A DNA stretch of 50,330 bases from Bacteroidota bacterium. Lineage in GTDB: Bacteria; Bacteroidota; Bacteroidia; Bacteroidales; JAGONC01. The notes below the pieces were generated by a model. The model was given only the letters and a program-made list of their open reading frames with translations. It searched no databases and had not been told where the DNA came from. Shown piece by piece: positions 33,647 through 44,414 of the stretch (the stretch's first letter is position 1; each line of letters opens with the position of its first letter). The translations under genes and the position numbers were made by a program. The stretch covers positions 72,255 to 122,584 of the forward strand of contig JAKLFC010000011.1 of the NCBI GenBank assembly GCA_022711405.1, in the 5' to 3' direction.

Positions 33647-36600
33647 ATGGAACACATCACCTCCTCTAGAATAGAAAATAACCACTTAACTTGTCCTGGA
33701 CGGGCGGAGAGGAAAGTGTTTTTTGCCACCCTGGTCGGAAACAATAAATTGATTTACCTCAAGGCTGTGAAAATTCATTTTTTCTCCTTGAAGCACCTGC
33801 GATTGATGATTGTTATAGCCATATCTTTCGGAATAAATAGTCCAGGTTGGGGACAAACACACAATATGTACTGGACCTTTAATGAGAGCAGTACGAACTG
33901 CGCATTGAATGTCTTAACTCAGACACCACTAACCACCAATATAACCGGTAGCTTTACTTATACAGATATTTGTACTACAACGACCGGAACAGCTACTTCA
34001 GGTAGCCCGTTTGTAACGGTGAGCACTGCAGGAAACGCATTAAGAAATTTTATTGGTGCAAATAATACTGAGTACTGGTACTTTACCTTGACAGGTACTG
34101 AACTAGCATGCCTTTCAGGTTTTCAAGTATATTTCCAGATGAAAAGAAATGTCACTGGTGAAACATACCCTCCAGAAGTAACTTATTCAATTGATGGCGG
34201 AGCCTATACAGGTGCTCAAACCATAACTGTAGGTAATGCCAATACCTGGTATGCTTATAATTTAACATTTTCCAGTATATCTGGAATTGCTAATTCGTTG
34301 ACATTCAGAATTGAGTGGGGGCAGGCCGATGCAGGAACAAATGCAGATCTTGATAATTTTCAGATTCGAGGTACATATGCTAGTACTATTACTGCCGCAT
34401 TTTCTGCTAACCCTACTCTGATATCCTCAGGTAGTGGTGTTAATTTTACTGATGAAACATCTCCTAGCCCCACCTCATGGTCCTGGTCTTTTGAAGGAGG
34501 AACACCATCGACAAGTACTGCCCAAAATCCCACAATAACATATAGTACACCAGGTATTTATGATGTTACTCTTACAGCGACAAGTCCCTGTGGATCAGAT
34601 GCTGAAACAAAAACAGATTATATTATTGTATATAATGCCAGTTATAATTATACAACAGCGCAAACCAATACTTCGGTAACCATCCCATCTTGTGCTACTG
34701 GAGTTACTGTTCTTGCCTGGGGTGCTGGAGGGGGCGGGACTAACGCAAGTGGATCCGGAAGAGGTGGTGGTGGTGGTGGTGCCTTTACAAAAGGCAATCT
34801 TACAGGACTTACACCTGGTAACAATTTAACCGTTACTGTAGGTGCTGGAGGCACTGCAGGGACACCGACGAGCAGCCCGGGTAATTATTCAAGGGTGACT
34901 TACAGTAGTAACATAATTACAGCTAATGGAGGATTATCTTATTCTAATTCCAATAATGGCGGACCTGGGGGAACTGCTCAAACTGTTGGTGGAATAATAG
35001 TAGCTGCATATACTGGTGGAGCTGGGGGGAATGGCTCAACTGGCCAAAATAATGATGCAGGTGGTGGAGGTGGTGGGTCTGCTTTCACTAATGCTGCGGG
35101 TGGCAATGGAGGGAATGGGGGGAATTCTAATTCTACTGGTGGCACTGGTGGCATTGGAACTGGAAATGGTGGTAACGGTGCAGCTGCGGATAATAATCCC
35201 GCTCCTCAAGCAGGTAACCCACCTGGAGGAGGCGGTGGGGGAAGAGGTGAAGACTCCGGAACATCGGCAAGTGGAGCTGACGGCCAAGTGATATTAATCT
35301 GGCAGTATTCCACCGTCACTCCCTCAGTTAGCATTGCGATTACGTCAGGTTCCAATCCAACCTGTTCAGGAAACAGTGTAACTTTTACAGCGACCCCCAC
35401 TAATGGTGGCTCAACACCTACATACCAGTGGAAATTAAACGGAAACAATGTTGGAACAGGTGGGACAACCTATACAACAACCTCACTTGTCAATAACGAT
35501 GTGGTCAGTTGTGTGATGACTTCAAATGATCCATGTGCTTCCCCGACAACTGTGACATCAAATTCCATTACGGTGACGGTGCAAAGTGCGTCAGCTGCGC
35601 CAGTGGTCACCTCACCTATTTGTGCCGGATCCACTTCGGTCAGTGGTACGAGCACAGAAGCAAATGGATCTATAATCGAGGTATTTGTCGATGCAGGGTC
35701 CGTGGGGACCACAACGGTTACAAGCAATGCCTGGACGAAAACAGGATTAACTGCATTGACAGCCGGGCAGGTTGTCACAGCTACAGCTACAGCCACTGGT
35801 GAATGTACGAGTGCGGCTTCCGTGGGGGTGACGGTGACCACCGTGACAACAACAATGGGGAACAATACACTATTAGCCTCCTCCATGTGCGCGGGTTTTG
35901 CAAAAGTTGCCACCCAGAGCTTTACACTGGCTCAGACGGGTTGTGATGCCAATCTGACAGGACTCAGTTTTTCTACCAGCGGAACCTATTCATCTTCAGA
36001 TATTACGAAATTTCAGTTATGGATCAACTCCAGTAATGATTTGGCAAGTGCCGCACAGGTTGGCAGTGACCTGACAACCTCATTGGGTACGGGTCCGCAT
36101 TCCTTTGCCACCTTCTCTCAGACATTAACTGCGGGGAATACATACTATTTCTGGATCACCATGGATGTATCAGCAACACCTGCTAATCAAGTTACTTTAA
36201 CAGTCGGTGCTTTAACGACGACTGACTATACAGTCAGCGCCGGAACAAAAGCTGGGAGCTGCACAGCCGGAGGGACACAGACAATTTACGCTCTGCCGAC
36301 AATTACCACAACCGGAACAATGAGTGCTGTATGCTACAGTACCAGTGCACAGACCACAACAATGGCCTACAGTGCAACCACAAATTTACCCACGCAGTAC
36401 AGTATCGACTGGGATGCAACAGCCAATGCTGCGGGCCTTGCAGATCAATCCTATACTTCCTTTACATTCCTGTCCGGAGGTGGAACACTTACGGGAATTC
36501 CCATTACTGCCGGTGCGGCTGCCGGTGGCCCCTATTCTGGAATCATGACCATCGTGGCTAATGGATGTATCAGTACACAAGCTGTAAGTGTTACGATCAA

Positions 36601-36853
36601 TGCATTACCCACCTTTACCACCTCCAATTACGTCAATGTCTCCTGTTATGGCGGCAGCGACGGGAGCATACAGGTGAACATCACCGGCGGGGTGGATAAT
36701 TCACCATACATTTTTTCAATTAATAACGGGGGGAATTATACTGCCGCTTTCTCGGGTTCATATTCGACATTCACTCTGACCGGGCTTCCGGCAGGCACCC
36801 ATAAAATAAGAGTTAAAGATAAAAACGGGTGTGAGTCGGTGAATTGCCCTTAA
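33647..36853 (+). CDS. Giant secreted protein: PKD, glycine-rich domain, SprB-like C-terminus
   Basis: 1068 residues. An unusually long N-terminal stretch precedes the hydrophobic signal (LMIVIAISFGINSPGWGQ, cleavage near residue 70). Residues about 75-245 look like a carbohydrate- or galactose-binding beta-sandwich, 249-328 a PKD domain ([21 protein letters not shown]), 345-548 a glycine-rich domain (WGAGGGG...), 558-735 Ig-like, 735-882 another beta-sandwich. The last 80 residues (NVSCYGGSDGSIQV to KNGCESVNCP) are an SprB-like repeat, and the protein stops there with no T9SS C-terminal domain. Likely extracellular structural or adhesive protein. Confidence 0.82.
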   Translation: MEHITSSRIENNHLTCPGRAERKVFFATLVGNNKLIYLKAVKIHFFSLKHLRLMIVIAISFGINSPGWGQTHNMYWTFNESSTNCALNVLTQTPLTTNITGSFTYTDICTTTTGTATSGSPFVTVSTAGNALRNFIGANNTEYWYFTLTGTELACLSGFQVYFQMKRNVTGETYPPEVTYSIDGGAYTGAQTITVGNANTWYAYNLTFSSISGIANSLTFRIEWGQADAGTNADLDNFQIRGTYASTITAAFSANPTLISSGSGVNFTDETSPSPTSWSWSFEGGTPSTSTAQNPTITYSTPGIYDVTLTATSPCGSDAETKTDYIIVYNASYNYTTAQTNTSVTIPSCATGVTVLAWGAGGGGTNASGSGRGGGGGGAFTKGNLTGLTPGNNLTVTVGAGGTAGTPTSSPGNYSRVTYSSNIITANGGLSYSNSNNGGPGGTAQTVGGIIVAAYTGGAGGNGSTGQNNDAGGGGGGSAFTNAAGGNGGNGGNSNSTGGTGGIGTGNGGNGAAADNNPAPQAGNPPGGGGGGRGEDSGTSASGADGQVILIWQYSTVTPSVSIAITSGSNPTCSGNSVTFTATPTNGGSTPTYQWKLNGNNVGTGGTTYTTTSLVNNDVVSCVMTSNDPCASPTTVTSNSITVTVQSASAAPVVTSPICAGSTSVSGTSTEANGSIIEVFVDAGSVGTTTVTSNAWTKTGLTALTAGQVVTATATATGECTSAASVGVTVTTVTTTMGNNTLLASSMCAGFAKVATQSFTLAQTGCDANLTGLSFSTSGTYSSSDITKFQLWINSSNDLASAAQVGSDLTTSLGTGPHSFATFSQTLTAGNTYYFWITMDVSATPANQVTLTVGALTTTDYTVSAGTKAGSCTAGGTQTIYALPTITTTGTMSAVCYSTSAQTTTMAYSATTNLPTQYSIDWDATANAAGLADQSYTSFTFLSGGGTLTGIPITAGAAAGGPYSGIMTIVANGCISTQAVSVTINALPTFTTSNYVNVSCYGGSDGSIQVNITGGVDNSPYIFSINNGGNYTAAFSGSYSTFTLTGLPAGTHKIRVKDKNGCESVNCP

Positions 36854-36996
36854 GGTAATGGTCAGTGGTCAGTCGTAATTGGAATGAAATGAAAATGAAA
36901 GAAATATATATAGAGTTTAGAGATTGACAATCTGGAAATGAGATAATCTGAAAATGAAGTAACGATGTAACGAGATAACGAAGTTACAATTGGACA

Positions 36997-39612
36997 ATGG
37001 AACAGAGATCCAAGAATATTACAAAATTTCTTCATACCACTAATCTGGCTCTGAAACTTATGTCGGTCTTGCTCCTGATGATAGTAGGGATTGGGGGGGT
37101 ATGGGGGCAATGTGCATATACTGATGGTACGGTACTTGGCAGTACTTTCACTCCCTGTATAAATATGACTTCAAATCAACAAACTGTTTCAAACAGTTTT
37201 CAAGTCCATCGCTATTTTGTAATGAATGTCATTAAAGGGTTGACTTACCAGATTTATACATGCTCATCAATTAGCTCAAGTTATCCGGTACAGATGACTG
37301 TCTTTGAAGAAGGCATACCTTCAGGACCGGTTCTGGCTTCCTCCCAATCAAATGCAGGTAATACATGCAGTTCAGATGCTGACGGTGTATATTTATCTTG
37401 GACAGCAACCCTTTCAGGCCAGGTACGTGTATTAATCAATCGTCGATTGAATTGCTCTTCAACGACTGGTAGCACCTTCACAGTGGATGTAAATGTTTCA
37501 GGTGGGAGTAATACGCAAGACAATCAGGCTGCGGTGGGAAGCGACTCCTGGATTGGTCATATCTATGATGGCACCAATTCAGGTATTGCTTACAACGGCA
37601 GTTTTGCCAATTACCTGGGGTATTATACGCAAACCGAAACCTTTAACGAGACGTTCGGAGGAGGAGGAAACGACACCTATTGCTTCGGGCCTGTGAATTC
37701 GAATGGGACAGACCGCGCGGATGTCAGAACTGTCTCTTTCTCTGTGAGATACCGGATGACATCCACCAAACATGGTCTGTACATCGTGGATATGGGAGCA
37801 GATGACGGCAACAGGCTGGCAGTGGATGGCAACCTGGTATTTAATTACTGGTCAGATAAAGCATATGCAGTTACCAATGATGTTCTGATGAATCTTACCG
37901 GTAACAGCACACTGGTGTATGATTTCTATGAAAGTGGGGGAGGGGAGCAGGTTAGCTTCCAGAATCTGACACTGGTATTAGGCAATAACCTGACAATCAA
38001 TCTGACTCAATCATTATGTCCCGGAAGCTCGGGATCGGCCATCAGCGGAGATGCGTTTGGAACATTACCCGCAGGCCTGAGCAACCCATCATACCAGTGG
38101 ACCTATAGTACAACTCCTGGCGGAGCAAGAACCAATATATCCGGCGCTACAAGCTCAACCTATACTCCCAACACCTCAGGTGCTCCTTTTAATACACCCG
38201 GTACCTACTATATTTACAGGAATGCCTCCGTAACGAGTACAAACAATTATGGGGCATCACCCTATACCGCCACCAATGAATCGAATGCAGCCACCCTCAT
38301 CGTGAATGCCCTTGCTATCGCTCCGACATCAGTAACTGGAACATCAACGATCTGCTCAGGCAGTTCCTCCACGCTTTCCGCCTCAGGTGGACTCATCGCC
38401 TATTATCCTTTTTCCAGCAATGGGAATGACGTTTCGGGCAGCGGACTGAATCTCTCCGGTAGCGGAGGCGTCTTTACCGACGGCGGCATCAATTTCAACG
38501 GAAATCTTTACCAGTCAGCGGTCACGCCTATTTTAAATACAGACAAACATACCATTTCATTTTACATTAAGTTTACAACAGCCCCAACCTCCTGGGAGAA
38601 GATCTTTGGATATGAGCCATCCGGCAGCGACCGCTCACCCGGGATCTGGACTACGTACAACACTGCCGGGATCCACTGGAGATATTCGGAAGAAGGTGGT
38701 GCTAATCCGAATACAGGTGTTGACTATTCAACTGGTTTTGCCTACAACACCTGGTATTATGTGGTTGGTGTCAAGAACGGATCGAATTTTAAATTTTATA
38801 TTGATGGATCCCTCGTTCAGGATATTACGGTAGCCAATCCCAAAACGATTGGAGTATCAGCATTGAAATTCGGAACAAGCAACACCGTCGTGCTCAAAGA
38901 ATTCAAGATCTACAACAGTGATTTGATGTGGTACAGTGGAAGCTGTGGAGGTACCTTTGTCGGTACCGGACCATCCATTACGGTTTCGCCCACAACCAGT
39001 ACAGATTATTACGTTCGTGCCGAGGGGGCCTGCAATACTACTGGCTGCGTCAGTCAGACGGTTACGGTGAGACCATTGCCCACCGCCACTATCGGTGGAA
39101 CGGTCACTGTTTGCCAGTACGCGTCATCGCCATCAGTTACTTTCACGAATCCTCAGGCATTTGCCATAACGATCACGTATAACATCAACGGTTCCGGAAC
39201 AACGACCATCAACGTTCCGGCCAGCTCAACGAATTCAGTCTCAGCACCGACAGGCACTCCGGGAACATTTGCTTATAATCTGGTCAGTACTGTATACCAG
39301 GACGGGTCACCCGGTTGTTCGAACAGCGTTGGAGGGACGGCGACCATTACGGTAAGTGCCCTGCCGACATTTCAGGTAACAGTGACCAATGTCTCCTGCT
39401 ACGGCGGAAACGATGGCAGCATTAAGGTAACCATTGACACGGGGCCTGCAAATTATATGTTTTCCAAAGATGGAGGAAGCACCTGGACAAGCCCGCAGTC
39501 AGGAACTGAATATACGTTCACAGGGTTAACGGTTGCAGGCGGACCGTATACTATTGCAGTGACGGATGGAGTTGGGTGCGTGCAGACGAATTGCACGGTG
39601 CCTGGCCCTTAG
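36997..39612 (+). CDS. Giant secreted protein: PA14-like, LamG-like and SprB-like domains
   Basis: 871 residues. Signal peptide MEQRSKN...VLLLMIVGIGGVWGQ (to about residue 38). About 178-328 resembles a PA14 domain (IYDGTNSGIAYNG, DDGNRLAVDGNLVF, LVYDFYESGGG), suggesting sugar binding. Two Ig-like stretches flank a concanavalin/LamG-like domain at about 465-638 (IAYYPFSSNGNDVSGSG ... WYYVVGVKNGSNFKFYIDG). A module with VCQYASSPSVTFTNP follows and is shared with the next genes. The end (about 789-871) is the SprB-like module finishing CVQTNCTVPGP. No sorting domain. Same family layout as its neighbours. Confidence 0.82.
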   Translation: MEQRSKNITKFLHTTNLALKLMSVLLLMIVGIGGVWGQCAYTDGTVLGSTFTPCINMTSNQQTVSNSFQVHRYFVMNVIKGLTYQIYTCSSISSSYPVQMTVFEEGIPSGPVLASSQSNAGNTCSSDADGVYLSWTATLSGQVRVLINRRLNCSSTTGSTFTVDVNVSGGSNTQDNQAAVGSDSWIGHIYDGTNSGIAYNGSFANYLGYYTQTETFNETFGGGGNDTYCFGPVNSNGTDRADVRTVSFSVRYRMTSTKHGLYIVDMGADDGNRLAVDGNLVFNYWSDKAYAVTNDVLMNLTGNSTLVYDFYESGGGEQVSFQNLTLVLGNNLTINLTQSLCPGSSGSAISGDAFGTLPAGLSNPSYQWTYSTTPGGARTNISGATSSTYTPNTSGAPFNTPGTYYIYRNASVTSTNNYGASPYTATNESNAATLIVNALAIAPTSVTGTSTICSGSSSTLSASGGLIAYYPFSSNGNDVSGSGLNLSGSGGVFTDGGINFNGNLYQSAVTPILNTDKHTISFYIKFTTAPTSWEKIFGYEPSGSDRSPGIWTTYNTAGIHWRYSEEGGANPNTGVDYSTGFAYNTWYYVVGVKNGSNFKFYIDGSLVQDITVANPKTIGVSALKFGTSNTVVLKEFKIYNSDLMWYSGSCGGTFVGTGPSITVSPTTSTDYYVRAEGACNTTGCVSQTVTVRPLPTATIGGTVTVCQYASSPSVTFTNPQAFAITITYNINGSGTTTINVPASSTNSVSAPTGTPGTFAYNLVSTVYQDGSPGCSNSVGGTATITVSALPTFQVTVTNVSCYGGNDGSIKVTIDTGPANYMFSKDGGSTWTSPQSGTEYTFTGLTVAGGPYTIAVTDGVGCVQTNCTVPGP

Positions 39613-40073
39613 ATATAACTAAATGATTAGGATCTGACGAAAACAGAGAACAAAATGGTAATGTAATTTTTTTCAAAAGGATAAAACTCAAAAAATAAAC
39701 AGCATAAGCATTTGAAAAGATCATTAACACTAAGCGATTTGGCATGTAGGGCATTGAACATTAGTCAACCGTCAGCAGCATGTCCTGATGAATCCCGACT
39801 TTCGTCGGGATGAACTTCGCGAAAGTAGGATCAGCAGTCAACAGCTTGTCCTGATGAACGAAGAGAAATCAGGATCAACAATGGAACAATAGAACAATCG
39901 AACACGGATCAGCAATTTGACAATTTATCAGTTTAACAATTTGACAATCAATAACAACGAATAACGATTAATCATTTTAACACGAATAGACACAAAAACG
40001 CGTACAATTGAACCATTTCGTAATACATTCTGGTATTTATATATCCATTTTGTATTTTTATGGAATAAAAAAG
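39613..40073. repeat. Gene-free spacer with repeat units
   Basis: Holds a perfect TCCCGAC/GTCGGGA hairpin (39792-39811), a TCCTGAT...ATCAGGA hairpin unit (39849-39876), CAATGGAACAATAGAACAAT units and CAATTTGACAATTTATCAG units. No gene seen. Confidence 0.55.
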
Positions 40074-40748
40074 ATGATCAGGAGAGATATTTTTTTGGAT
40101 CTTGAAAAGTCGCTGCCCTCGAAACAGATCCTGGTGATTACCGGGATCCGGCGATTGGGCAAAAAAACAGCGCTCAAGTACCTTATGGATCAGCTTCCAA
40201 GGGACAATAGCCTGTATTTTGCTGATTTCAGCAGGTCGGATGAGTTGTATCGCATTATGCGCCTGCTGACCTCAAGGGCAGGAAATAAGATTGATTTCAC
40301 CAAACTGTCGAATATCAGCGGCATTGGCAGAAAAGTCATCAAGGAGTACCTTCTTTTCTTTGAAGGGAGCTTCCTGATCATGACCGTGCCTGCCTATGTC
40401 AGGAATCACGACCGTGAGATTGCATTGCAGCGAAAGATCTATTTCACCGATAATGGATTGCTAAGGGTACTCGGCAATCAGTTACCCGGCGTAATGCTTG
40501 AGAATGCCATTGCCAATCAATTATCGCGGCATGGCAAATTAATGTATTATGCCCGGCGCACAGGACAGGAGATCGATTTCATCCTGGATGAAAGGAAAGC
40601 GATTGAAGTCAAAGAAACCCCGGGGATTCATGATCTGGTGATTTTGCAGAAAAGAGCATCACAGCTTGGGTTGACGGAATGTCATCTGATCGGATTAAAT
40701 TTGGAAAACAAGGACTTTACGGAATTTACCTGGGCCGGGAATGTGTGA
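40074..40748 (+). pseudogene. DUF4143 ATPase with internal deletion (no Walker B)
   Basis: 224 residues from ATG 40074, against about 380-430 for the family. The P-loop is GIRRLGKKT (24-32), where the usual GKT/GKS is GKK-T, and the nuclease-like C-terminus is present (GQEIDFILDERKAIEVKE). The stretch that should hold Walker B and the sensor region, between DFSRSDELYRIM and NKIDFTKLSNISG, is missing; reading frame is kept. ATP hydrolysis is therefore unlikely. Near-identical 29-bp hairpin units lie on both sides (39849 and 40791). Confidence 0.75.
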
Positions 40749-40972
40749 GGGGAGGAGGTTGACGGTTGAAGGTTGGCAGTCAACAGCAAGTCCTGATGAA
40801 CGAAGTGAAATCAGGATCAACAGTCAGCAGTCAACAATCGAACAATGGAACAATAGAACAAGAAACAACAATTTGACAATCAAAACAACGAATAACAATA
40901 TTATTTTGGCTGGAAAACAAAGTAAGTTGAATAAATGACCCTCTGAATACAGCCTTGAAAAATCGGTTTGTC
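40749..40972. repeat. Spacer with short tandem repeats
   Basis: TCCTGATGAACGAAGTGAAATCAGGA-type unit split as TCCTGAT/ATCAGGA arms (40791-40817), then octamers CAATCGAA, CAATGGAA, CAATAGAA (40836-40859) and CAATTTGACAATC. No gene seen. Confidence 0.5.
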
Positions 40973-43900
40973 ATGAAAAATAGAATCACTTCTTTAGCAA
41001 ATTTGCTCATTCTGAAAACTTTGACATTGATGGCTTCCATTTTGTTTCTTTTTGGAAGTACCTCGTCGCAAACAGTTGAAACTTTTACCACATCAGGAAC
41101 TTGGCAAGCCCCTACCGGGGTCACATTAATTGTAGTTGAATGCTGGGGCGCTGGAGGAGGTGGTGGGGGCGATGATCAATGGTTTGGTAATGGTGGTGGA
41201 GGAGGTGGTGGAGGTGCTTATGCCAGGATAAATTCATTCTCAGTTACCCCGGGTAATTCCTATTCATTTACCGTAGGTGCAGGAGGATCAGGTGGCACTA
41301 ATGCTAATAACGGAGGAAATGGTGGTGCTTCGTCCTTCAATAATACAACCTGCGTAGCAGCTGGAGGATCCGGAGGAGGTGGAATTGGTGGTGCTGGTGG
41401 ATCTGGTGGCACGACTGCCAACTCTACTGGAGACATTAAATATGCTGGCGGATCGGGTTGGACAGCAAATACAGATGTTGGTGGCGGTGGTGGTGGTTCG
41501 GCAGGAACTGGTAGTGCAGGTAACAATGCTACAAGTAGAACTGGTGCGTCAGAAGTCACTGGAGGAGGTCCGGGAGGAAATGGTGGACAGAATAGTAATG
41601 GATCAGCACCTACATCAGGACCTGGAGGTGGTGGAGGGGGAGGTGAAAATGATGGATTAACAGGTAGAAATGGAGGTGCTGGTTATGCCGGCCAGGTGAG
41701 GATCACTTACAATATTCCCTGGTGGGCCCAGTTTACAGCCATGAACACTGGTTCGTCCACCTGGTGTGGCGGTGAAACCAGGACAGTGGAAGTAACGGTA
41801 AAGAATATTGGCACTTCAACCTGGACAGATGCAAGCCCTGATATTAACATTGGTGTAAAATGGAATGCCGATGGCGATTATAACGTCCGGACAGATGCCG
41901 GGGGCCTTGCACCAGGAGCCACTCGGACGTATTATTTGACAGTGACGGCGCCAACAACGCCCGGTTCCGATAACCTGACCTTTGATGTTGTAAACGAAGG
42001 TGCATGCTGGTTTGGTAACAACAACGGTGTCTGCGGGCCGGGAAACTCAGTATATACTTCAACGGCAATTACAATTGTCAGTCCCGTTGCCGGTTTTTCT
42101 GCTTCAGCAACCCAGATCCCGGTTGGGGGTTCTGTGACTTTCACCGATCAGTCGACTAATTCCCCCGATTCCTGGTCCTGGTCATTTCCAGGGGGAACAC
42201 CCTCGACCAGTACGGCACAGAATCCTTCAGGGATCACCTACAGCGCAAGCGGGGTTTACGACGTAACCCTGACTGCAACCAAATCAGGCTGTTCCGACAC
42301 GGAGGTCAAAACAGGTTATATCACGGTTTACGAGTCTCAAACCTATCCTTCAACCGGCACCTATTCGTTTACTGTACCGGCATGTGTGTCACAGATCACA
42401 GTGCAGGCCTGGGGAGGAGGCGGTGGTGGAAGCAGCAGTTCCGGATCTGGATCTGATGGAGGCAATGGTGGTGGCGGGGGTGGTTTCCGTGGAGGAACAA
42501 TTTCTGTAATCCCAGGGAACACGATTAACATAACTGTTGGTCCTGGCGGTGCTGGTGCGGCAAATACCGATGGAGCTGATGGCACTGCCGGTTCAAATAC
42601 AGTTGTTTCACATACTGTTGGAACAATTACAGCAAACGGTGGCGGACGTGGTATTGTTGGGTATTTGGCCGGTGGATCAGGAGGAGCAGGTGGTGGTGGT
42701 TCCTTTTCTGGAACTGTGACAAATCAGAGTTCTTATAGTGGAGGAACAGGAGGAGTTGGAGATAGTGATGAAGGCGGTGGCGGAGGTGGCGGAGCCGGGA
42801 ATAGCGGTAATGGGGGCAATGGAGACGATGGAAACGATGGCTCACACAATGGGGGTTCCGGTGGAACGAATTTCGGCGGCAACGGTGGTACTGGAGGAAA
42901 TGACGGGGCAGGAGGAGATGGTTCTACATATGGTGGCGGTGGTGGCGCTGCCGGAGATGATGGAGGTGGCGGTGGCGATGGAGCAAGTGGTGCAGTTATT
43001 CTTACCTGGATCACAAACACTCCCTCTACAGTTGGAACTACTACTTTTTCAAATTCGACAGTGTGTTCAGGTGGCTCAACGGTAGCATCTGCGACAGTCG
43101 GCGCGGGTACCTGGAACTATCAATGGCAATATTATAATGGTAGTACATGGGCGGATGTTGCTAATGGAACACCGACCGGAGCATCGTACACGAATGCAAC
43201 GACTACAAGTATGACCATAACAGGAACGACCGCCACCGGATCGCATCAATACAGGTTGTATGCTTACAGTTCCCCCACTTGTGGTACTTATGGTACCGGT
43301 GCAAGTTACACAGTTGTAGCGGATCCTACGATAACGACCCAGCCGACAAGTCCGGCAGCTATCTGCATTGGAGGAACCTCAGCAAACATTTCGATAGCGG
43401 CCAGCGGAGGAACCCCTTCGCTAAGCTACCAATGGCAGTACAATAACGGAGGGACATGGGGCAACGTTGCAGACGGAACACCCACCGGAGCCACCTATAC
43501 TGGTGGTATAGGAATCTCTTTTTCTGTCGCTGGTATCAGTTTAGCAGGCAATTATCAATACCAGTGCCTTGTATTAGCAACAGGAAACGATTGTAATACA
43601 GCAACTTCCAATAGTGTAACGGTGACGGTGCGCCCGACTCCCACAGCCAGTATCAGCGGGACAACCACGGTCTGCCAGTACAGTAGTCCAGATCCCAATA
43701 TCACCTTTACAAATCCGATGAGCCTTCCCGTGAATGTCACTTTTACCATAAACGGTATGGCTCAGTCACCCATGCCCGTTCCGGCAAATGGTAATCAATC
43801 AATAGCAATTCCGACAGATCCGCCAGGAACATTTACTTATAATCTGGTCAGTGTGGCATACACAGATAATCCCTATTGTTCAAACACCATTACAGGAATT

Positions 43901-44197
43901 GCGACGGTGACGGTGAATCCGCTTCCCACCTTCACCTACTCCAAGACCGACATCACTTGTTTTAACGCAGGCGATGGCACTATTACGATCACTGCCAGTG
44001 GAGGGCCCACACCGTATTCTTACAGGTACAGCAACGACGGTGGCACCACCTGGGTAGGCGGGGGGGATGGCTGGACCCAGTTCACCAATCCCTCGGGGAA
44101 TACACAGGTGATCTCTTCTCTGGGTCCCGGAACCTATACCGTTGAAGTGAAGGACAACAATGGATGCGTGCAGACGCAGTGCAGTATTACACCCTGA
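40973..44197 (+). CDS. Giant secreted protein: two glycine-rich domains, PKD, SprB-like C-terminus
   Basis: 1074 residues from ATG 40973; an in-frame TTG at 40955 is less likely. Signal peptide with [20 protein letters not shown]. Glycine-rich domain 1 at about 36-246 ([23 protein letters not shown]), a CARDB/NBR1-like beta-sandwich at 251-367 ([17 protein letters not shown]), PKD at 369-452, glycine-rich domain 2 at 456-680, two Ig-like repeats to about 885, the shared [15 protein letters not shown] module, and the SprB-like end ([13 protein letters not shown]). No sorting domain. Glycine-rich loops may pack as polyproline-II-like or disordered surface; function inferred as extracellular matrix or adhesion. 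Confidence 0.82.
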   Translation: MKNRITSLANLLILKTLTLMASILFLFGSTSSQTVETFTTSGTWQAPTGVTLIVVECWGAGGGGGGDDQWFGNGGGGGGGGAYARINSFSVTPGNSYSFTVGAGGSGGTNANNGGNGGASSFNNTTCVAAGGSGGGGIGGAGGSGGTTANSTGDIKYAGGSGWTANTDVGGGGGGSAGTGSAGNNATSRTGASEVTGGGPGGNGGQNSNGSAPTSGPGGGGGGGENDGLTGRNGGAGYAGQVRITYNIPWWAQFTAMNTGSSTWCGGETRTVEVTVKNIGTSTWTDASPDINIGVKWNADGDYNVRTDAGGLAPGATRTYYLTVTAPTTPGSDNLTFDVVNEGACWFGNNNGVCGPGNSVYTSTAITIVSPVAGFSASATQIPVGGSVTFTDQSTNSPDSWSWSFPGGTPSTSTAQNPSGITYSASGVYDVTLTATKSGCSDTEVKTGYITVYESQTYPSTGTYSFTVPACVSQITVQAWGGGGGGSSSSGSGSDGGNGGGGGGFRGGTISVIPGNTINITVGPGGAGAANTDGADGTAGSNTVVSHTVGTITANGGGRGIVGYLAGGSGGAGGGGSFSGTVTNQSSYSGGTGGVGDSDEGGGGGGGAGNSGNGGNGDDGNDGSHNGGSGGTNFGGNGGTGGNDGAGGDGSTYGGGGGAAGDDGGGGGDGASGAVILTWITNTPSTVGTTTFSNSTVCSGGSTVASATVGAGTWNYQWQYYNGSTWADVANGTPTGASYTNATTTSMTITGTTATGSHQYRLYAYSSPTCGTYGTGASYTVVADPTITTQPTSPAAICIGGTSANISIAASGGTPSLSYQWQYNNGGTWGNVADGTPTGATYTGGIGISFSVAGISLAGNYQYQCLVLATGNDCNTATSNSVTVTVRPTPTASISGTTTVCQYSSPDPNITFTNPMSLPVNVTFTINGMAQSPMPVPANGNQSIAIPTDPPGTFTYNLVSVAYTDNPYCSNTITGIATVTVNPLPTFTYSKTDITCFNAGDGTITITASGGPTPYSYRYSNDGGTTWVGGGDGWTQFTNPSGNTQVISSLGPGTYTVEVKDNNGCVQTQCSITP
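43625..43862 (+). repeat. Module shared at DNA level with 49022-49256
   Basis: Both begin GTGCGCCC(G/A)ACTCCCAC and end ACTTATAATCTGGTCAGTGT, with high identity over about 235 bp. A more diverged copy is at 39069-39298 in another gene. Confidence 0.75.
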
Positions 44198-44414
44198 CAA
44201 TTTGAAAATCAGTGTCACTAAATGATTTTGCACGTAGAGCATTGAACATTGAACATTATATTGCCCCTCATCCCACGGCCCCCTCACCCTCAGGAGAGGG
44301 GGAGAAAAAATCCTCCACTCTCCTTAAGGAGATGGGTTGGGGGTGAGGTGGTAAGAAAATAAACAAGCAAAAATCAAAAGTAGAAAGCAAACTAATAGAC
44401 ACGTAAATAAATAC
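44198..44414. repeat. Spacer with C/G-rich palindromic repeat
   Basis: CATTGAACATTGAACATT units (about 44240-44257) lead into CCCCCTCACCCTCAGGAGAGGGGGA and an ACTCTCCTTAAGGAGA hairpin, the same family as at 33.48 kb. No gene seen. Confidence 0.5.

Noticed and set aside
34648..43020. Proline- and alanine-rich minus-strand frames opposite the glycine-rich domains (34648, 35036, 41260, 42361, 42733)
   Set aside because: They are complements of GGN-rich codons in clearly coding plus-strand domains and have no start context of their own.
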